This document shows, one piece after another, positions 58,340 to 64,000 of a DNA stretch of 64,000 nt (positions are counted from its first letter, which is position 1; every line of letters begins with the position of its first letter). The stretch comes from Lucifuga dentata (taxonomy: Eukaryota; Chordata; Actinopteri; Ophidiiformes; Bythitidae). Both the position numbers and the translations under genes were made by a program. The notes beneath the pieces are model-generated. The model had not been told where the DNA came from and did no database searches. It worked only from the letters and a program-made list of their open reading frames with translations. The stretch covers positions 156,281 through 220,280 of the forward strand of contig VXCM01000402.1 in assembly GCA_014773175.1 (NCBI GenBank). Direction: 5' to 3'.

Positions 58340-58675
58340 AGTTTGTTCATGTTTTGGACAAATTTCAAATTTGGACAAATTTGTAATCATGGCTCAATTT
58401 TTTGCATTTTGTGAATGAATTTCATGCGTGGACGAATTCTAATTTCTCGCATCGCATGGTTGAATTTAATTTCTTGCATTTTATGGATGAATTTCTCGCA
58501 TTTTGTGGACTAATTTCATAGCATGGACAAATTTAATTTGTTATTTTGTGGATGAATTTCATCGTGTGGATGATAATTTCTCACATTTTATTGACAAATT
58601 TCATAGCGTGGACGAATTTCATTTCTTACATTTTATGGATGCATTTTATTGACAAATTTCTTGTGGCAGAATGGT
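58340..58675. repeat. Degenerate minisatellite, about 20-22 bp unit
   Basis: Alternating words of the type GTGGACGAATTTCAT and TTCTCGCATTTTATGGATGA recur about fifteen times with many substitutions. It has no coding potential. Confidence 0.8.
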
Positions 58676-59470
58676 TTTGTTAAGTTGATCTTTATGCTGA
58701 AGAATACCTGTATTGCTAATTGTGAAATTAATCTTAACTTGAACCAAAGTAGCAGCTAATGACCCAGACATTTGATCATTGTTGTAATTAATAAATACAA
58801 TGTAAAATCTGGATTTTTTTGGCTTCTTCACCTTGAAATTTTATTATTTGGTTGGTAGCTGTTATTCATTTATATATAAGTATTAAAATTACAAATTGGG
58901 AGCTGATTCAAATGATGAAAATTTATCTTCATGGCATTATAAGACAAAAAACTAAAACAATTTGGCACGTAATGTTAACTTTCCAAATTAATACCTCCCA
59001 AAATCCAACCCCACGTCCTCACCGTGAGAGGTGGAAACAGTAAGAGTTGAGGGTTGACAGATTTTGTGGTGATCTATGATGCACGTTGCTGTGCAATGAA
59101 GCTAAAGTTGCCATGAAATCCTGTTTGATTCACCTGGAAAAGGGCTGGCAAACGAGGCTCTGGTGACGCTGAGTGGGTCAAACCCACAAGACACACTGTT
59201 TGCTTATGTGAGCACTGAGCTAAAATTAGTAGCTCATGTACTGAAATTGAAAGTTATACCGATGATATTAGATGAGAGATTTTGCTAGCCTTGCAGCTAA
59301 CTTGCTTGTTATCTTAAAGTAATAATTTTAATTAAGTTGCCAAATATTTAGGAAATTCATCCTAAAACAATAAGTTGCAGAATGTCTTCAATGTCACATT
59401 CTAGCTTTAGCATTAGCTTAGACAACTCTCTCTGTACTGAAAACCTGCTTTGCATCTTCTCTTGTTTCAG
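58676..59470. other. Non-coding sequence ending in a splice-acceptor-like site
   Basis: A pyrimidine-rich run, CATCTTCTCTTGTTTCAG, ends at 59470 and is a good 3' splice-site match. It is the first strong acceptor I see downstream of the donors at 57516 and 57908. No other feature is recognised. Confidence 0.35.
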
Positions 59471-60135
59471 TTCTTATCTTTGGATAAGATATGATCTGGT
59501 GTTTTCTTCATGATACACTACAGGAGTCTTGGTGTATCATGGTAACACATCTATCCTGTCGGGTGGAAGTACCACGTTCGAGTCCTACGTTCGAGGAGTT
59601 TGTTTGGATTTACTCTCCCATCTTTAACCAATCAGGATGTTCACACAATACACTTACATTTGAAACTCTAAAATTAGACTCCGTGACAGACCGATCGGGA
59701 TCAGTGTGTTATGACGTTTGTTACAGATTATTTGTGCTGGATATCGATTCTGACCTTTCGATTTTCAAACTTCGATTCTGGAAAACTTTGTTCGGGTTAT
59801 GTCTTCTCAATTACATTATTTATAAAAAAAGTGAAGACATTCTTTCAAAATATATATATTGAAAACTTAATGAATGTATTAAAGGAAACAGGTTCAGGCT
59901 GACTTTTGACCTTTGGCTGTAGAGAGGCTCTGATGCTCTTAGACATCCTCACTAACATGTTGTCGTGTGGCTCAGCGTTCCATGATTCCAGGATTTGAAG
60001 CGTGTTCCAAAATCCTTCATTGTCACGGCTTGCTCTGTTCTGATTGGACAGCTGTATCAGAACTGAGTTGGCAACACCCTCAGACCTCAGAACTGGGCAC
60101 TAGACATTAACATGTTACAGAAATAAAGGACCAAG
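59471..60135 (+). other. Candidate terminal exon with a 123-codon frame and AATAAA
   Basis: After the acceptor at 59470 an ATG at 59491 opens a 123-codon frame to 59862, with a stop just upstream in frame. The product is rich in hydrophobic and aromatic residues toward its C-terminus but matches nothing I know. AATAAA follows at 60122-60127. A tRNA-like stretch sits inside the frame, which argues against it being translated. The exon model is an inference from signals only. Confidence 0.25.
59522..59590 (+). repeat. tRNA-derived sequence (tRNA-Asp-like pseudogene or SINE head)
   Basis: An A-box-like TGGTGTATCATGG (59530-59542) and a B box GTTCGAGTCC (59576-59585) are about 33 nt apart, as in a tRNA gene. 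Between them CCTGTCGGG resembles an anticodon loop with GTC (Asp). Acceptor and T stems do not pair, so this is not a functional tRNA. Confidence 0.45.
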
Positions 60136-62079
60136 CTTTCAGGACAGTTCATGGGATCTATTTTTATCTGCCTCAACCTCATGTTTTGACTCTTTAACAA
60201 AATTCACTTTGACATTATCACACTATAAAATGAGGGAAAATAACAAAAAAAACAAAACAAAAACAGAATATATATCTTTAAAAAAGTTAGCGAAGGAATG
60301 TCAACCACAGTGGAATTAAAGTTTGGTAAATTCTGGCAATATGTTGGTCTAGGATGGAGGTACAGTATAACATCATATTCACAAAACATGCCCTCAAGTG
60401 ATGTACAGAAATATGGTGTTCTCTGTCTGTCAGGCTGGAAGAGCTTATCTGGGTCAAACTAAATCTTTTATCTGATGACAACCTTGGCTGCTGAAAAATC
60501 AGACATTTACCTTTCAACCTGTCAGAATCTACATCCAAAGCAGTGACGGGGCTTTTTCAATCCCACCGGGCCACCCACGCTAAAAATGGTTGCAGCGATT
60601 GTACCATGAGTTGTGCGAGTGTCATCATCCCTGTGGTATCAAACTCTCTCAAAAATTGTCGATATTGATATCATTACTTGTTAGAATAATTCAGAAACAG
60701 GCATTTCGGTGCAAATGCAGGAAAAAATTGGGCATCATTTGGGAATGCAGTGCTTTAAACCTGCAGCTGGCTTGCAAAATGTAATTAGTGTGACGAGTCC
60801 CTCGAGTATCTTCCCAGTATCCCTGCATTCCCTGCCCTTTGGCTTTCTTTAGTATCAGACTGCTGTGTTTTTGATGTCAAATGGGTGCAAAAGCAATGGT
60901 TCATGGCATTATTAAATATCAATAACATTTGTGTTTGTGTAAATTCTCTATAAATACACAGTATGGTTTTGCTTTAAAAAAAAAAAAAAACCTTTCTAGT
61001 TTTCTCTTAGATGAAGAACACCACCTGAGGGTTACATTTTAAGTTAGATGGGTGAGCTATATATCCTTGGGTGAAAGGAGAAAACCATTTGAGGATGAGA
61101 GATGAGGCAGCAGAGATGGAGGGAGAGACAAAAAAACACCTAATCCATGGTTACTGCATTGGATCAGATGTGTAAAAGGAAGGAAGTATGCTTGTTAAAC
61201 CATCCAAGGGTCAATCCACTGATCACAACCACCACAACATCCACTTATGACACATGCAGTGAGCTTGTAAGTAAGCAAGTACTTCGATCTTGTATTTTTA
61301 CTATTTTTTCATAAATGCAGTTTCATAAGAAGGAAGTTGCATGGAATAAATATCGCTGATTGTTCACTGTTGGTACACTTCTATCTTTCAGTATCACAGT
61401 AGTTTTTAAGGGCAAATTTATGTGTATCCTGCACTGTTGTACACATCCTCAAATATAACACTATGCACTTGCAAAATGCAGTACCTATTTAAAAAAAAAA
61501 ATGCAAGGGCAGAAATCTCAACTTTTGTCAAGTGACTTCTGCAGTGCTCTGACAGTGACAACCACAAAAATTTTCAAGGAGAAGCCGTTCGAGCAACATC
61601 AACTTCCCATAGATAACTCAGCACGGCTCCAAAGTGGCACACAAATTAGTTTTTCCTTTGTATCATATGTAAAATGCTGATTGTCCTTGATTAGCTCTGT
61701 CTTTGTTTACACAGTTGAACAAAATTGGAAGTGGATTTCAGAGCAACTTAACACCAAATCCACTTTTTTGATTATTAAGTTATACATGAAGCATTTTAAT
61801 AATGCTAAATGATTATGTTCCGAGCCTTAGTGTTTATTGTAAAGGTTGTGTTTTTCCTTTTTTTTTCCCCACCGAAAGTCACAATATTGATGCCCTCCAG
61901 ATCTCAAAACAAGGAAGATAATCTGTGATGTTGCTGTGTGCTGACCCAAAGACTGCCCCCCTAGTGGTTATAATCCCCAGACTGACACACAAGTATGCAG
62001 TCGAGTATTTATGCAACATCAAATGGATCGTAACTTTCACGCAAACGTATGTATAGTTATAATCAAGTACAAGCCTGGC
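60136..62079. other. Non-coding sequence, partly regulatory-looking
   Basis: The part at 60540-60800 is complex and repeat-free. Short A tracts lie at about 60977 and 61490. No gene is recognised. Confidence 0.4.
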
Positions 62080-62666
62080 TTAAAGGACCATACCACCCAT
62101 TTTGCATGTTTGAGCCTAATATATTCCATTTTCATCCACATAACATTACTGACAATCATTTCCCAAAGCATACTACTGGAACGGTGAATTAAAAATGTTT
62201 TTCCTACCTTCCAGACCGCCATTGATTTCAGTTCATTCTGGTACGCTATTAAAATCAACTTGTTGATACTTGAAACGTTCTTGGGATAGGTAATCCATCA
62301 TCGCCAACAAGACGTGTATTCAGGTTTTTTGAAGTTTCGTAATTTTAGTGTTAAAGCTCAATAAAAAGCATGGAGTGAATGTATGCCTCCACTAGGGTAT
62401 ATAGTCCCAAAAGAAGACCTGCAGTTATCCAGAATTTTTAATGACCATGACTTCATAATTTTGCATAAGTATTAGCAGGTGAAACATTGATTTTTAAGGT
62501 GGGTGTATTGCTTGAATATTTGATTTTGAAAGATTAAGAGATTTTGCAAAATATCAGGAAAGCTGAAATACGGTTTTATCCTTTGGAAAATGATTGTCAG
62601 TAATGTAATGTGTGAAAATTGAGTATATTAGGCTCAAACAGGAAAATGGGTGATATGGTCCTTTAA
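62080..62666. mobile_element. TTAA-ended inverted-repeat element, copy 4 (best preserved)
   Basis: 587 bp with TTAA at each end (62080-62083 and 62663-62666). Termini read TTAAAGGACCATACCACCCA and, in reverse complement, TTAAAGGACCATATCACCCA. The inverted repeat runs about 80 bp inward with few mismatches. The interior AAAAAGCATGGAGTGAATGT and ATAGTCCCAAAAGAAGACC blocks match copies 1 and 2. There is no transposase frame. TTAA at both ends fits piggyBac-type targeting, but the AGGACC start is not the usual piggyBac CCC, so the class is left open. Confidence 0.85.
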
Positions 62667-63717
62667 GAGCAGAGGCGCAACTTTGTGTAACAAAAAAAAT
62701 TAATAAAGATGAAATTGTAAAAACATGATGGGCAACATAAAGAGTAGGTAAAGGAATGAAAAGTTTTTAGCGTTGTAACTGTCACTTCACTGACGACTGG
62801 AAAATGACATAGATAAACCACGTGAGATCTGACCGATTTAATAAATAGTAGCGTCTGCTTTATTATCACCCTTCTTGCCACTTTTGCATTTCCATCTGGT
62901 GTTGTTTCAGGCAGTAGTTTGGACCGGTAGGCCTGGCTGCCCTGTCATTATGCCAGCCTGCGAGCCCAGAATGAAAAGTCAACACAGGCGCTCGAGCTTC
63001 AAATGGGAACATGACATCATCACTTCATCCTCCAATCCCCTCCCTTCCCCTTTCATCTCTGTCAACTCCTGGGCAGAATTGTCACATATTTCTGTCAGCA
63101 GGAAGACTAAAATTGCCCAGGGAAAAACCTACCACCGCCCCANCCCCCCCTCCCCACACACACACACACACACACTTTGTTATAGATTTGACTGTCATGT
63201 CTATTTTTAATAGTTAAATGTGGACATGCAGTGTTTGTCTAAGTATATGTATGCAGACCTGTGGGTGGTAAGTCATAGCTTAACATGGTACTTTTTTTTT
63301 TTTTTTTTTTTTTTTTGTACTCACTTTTGAATTGAGACTTTTGTTATATTTTTAATATTAATTAATTTCTGTTAGTAACATGCTTCAGCTCTGTTCAGGT
63401 ACGATGGTGAACCAAATTTGAATCTTCAGGTTCGGTGAGCTATTTTCAGCTGCTGCACTCGGATTATCTGCCAAATATCAGATTGAGTGAGGAGACACAT
63501 TCAAAATATGTATTATTTATTCTCCACCTTAGTATTTTCCTCAAATAACTTCAAGGATACAAACGGGCACAGATCACAATATGAGGGCTCCTGACTTGTA
63601 ACATACTGGAGTAGCTCAAATCTGAAAGATGATTTATTTCAGTGGGTTTGGTAAGTATCCATCCGACCACAGACAATGACCAAATGACTCTAAACACAAA
63701 CACTTAAGGCCAGATTC
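62667..63717. other. Non-coding sequence with low-complexity joins
   Basis: A C-rich tract with an N at 63143 is followed by (CA)n at 63155-63174, and a T tract at 63292-63316. Frames across 62875-63217 are repeat-driven. No gene is recognised. Confidence 0.5.
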
Positions 63718-64000
63718 ACATGATAAGCGCTGACCTGGGTGTTCCATTATTGTGTATTGGGAGCTGAGTGGTGACTCCTAACGTCACGCCACTTTGAGCA
63801 CCGCATGATGCTCAGATTCTCCGTTTTGACGCGGCACTCAATTCATTTAAATTAATTTTGACCTTTCAGATGCTGACCTTTCCAAAGCACAACCAAACAG
63901 AGCGCTGCTGTACGTCACGTTACCAGAAGTGCCACAACAATGGAGGAGAAGCTTATAATCTGCAGAGTATACGACACAACTTTAAAATCGTATCATGATC
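63718..64000 (+). mobile_element. 5' end of a Harbinger-like DNA transposon (runs off the window)
   Basis: GGCCAGATTCACATGATAAG starts at 63718 directly after TAA, a target typical of PIF/Harbinger. The next 220 bp are a GC-richer leader with GTCACG and GACGCGGC words, ending at an ATG in good context. Only the left end is in view, so the right inverted repeat cannot be checked. Confidence 0.5.
63940..64000 (+). CDS. Start of a MADF/Myb-like transposon protein (partial)
   Basis: ATG at 63940 in the context CAACAATGG opens a frame running off the window. The first residues, MEEKLIICRVYDTTLKSYHD, resemble the start of MADF-domain proteins (pattern MEEKLIxAVxxYPxLYDxTxxxYxD), which Harbinger transposons encode beside their nuclease and which bind the element's ends. 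Only 20 codons are visible, no stop lies within them, and host genes also carry MADF domains, so the assignment is tentative. Confidence 0.45.
   Translation, partial: MEEKLIICRVYDTTLKSYHD

Overview
The window is vertebrate nuclear DNA, almost certainly from a teleost fish and probably a spiny-rayed one. This is inferred from the repeats: fish-type L2/Rex-like and L1-like LINE fragments, hAT MITEs, Tc1/mariner relics, Harbinger-like elements and many long CA, GAAA and TATC microsatellites. There is no bacterial or organellar signal. The assembly is a gapped draft. It has one 602-base N run (6707-7308) and 17 single Ns. Eight of those Ns sit exactly between two identical 62-67 nt direct copies, which points to unresolved contig overlaps.

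I recognise no exon of a host protein-coding gene. Every open frame with recognisable protein similarity comes from a transposon: reverse transcriptase pieces at 12838-13665, 14044-14725, 16640-16990, 26540-27540, 32390-33060, 38000-38180 and 46610-47170, a mariner transposase relic at 6090-6282, and the first 20 codons of a MADF/Myb-like transposon gene at the right edge (63940-64000). The longest gap-free frames (181 aa at 20425-20970 and at 45255-45800) resemble nothing I know. The window is best read as a gene desert or very large intron.

Layout. 1-5.8 kb: mostly unique sequence, including stretches that look like conserved non-coding DNA. 5.8-14.7 kb: mariner relic, assembly gap, Tc1-like element, hAT MITE with intact 8-bp target duplication, L1-like LINE carrying a perfect palindrome, L2-like LINE. 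16.6-20.2 kb: LINE relic, then three indistinguishable 737-bp tandem units plus a partial fourth. 20-34 kb: small dispersed repeats, a zinc-motif LINE and the first copy of a TTAA-ended inverted-repeat element. 35-36 kb: 1,020-bp hAT element with intact target duplication. 37-49 kb: Harbinger-like MITE, LINE pieces, a LINE with inverted 5' part, and further copies of the 28.7-kb family. 52-56 kb: microsatellites and repeat copies. 56.7-60.1 kb: the most gene-like stretch, with a GC box, TATA box, matching initiator, three diverged tandem units, two paralogous splice-donor-like sites, a good acceptor, a 123-codon frame and AATAAA. 60-64 kb: unique sequence, another TTAA-ended copy, and the start of a Harbinger-like transposon.

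Nothing here works together as a pathway. The items most worth a second look are the 737-bp array, the TTAA-terminated family (four near-complete copies and one half copy), the palindrome that runs beyond its element's end, and the promoter/splice-like block at 56.7-60.1 kb.
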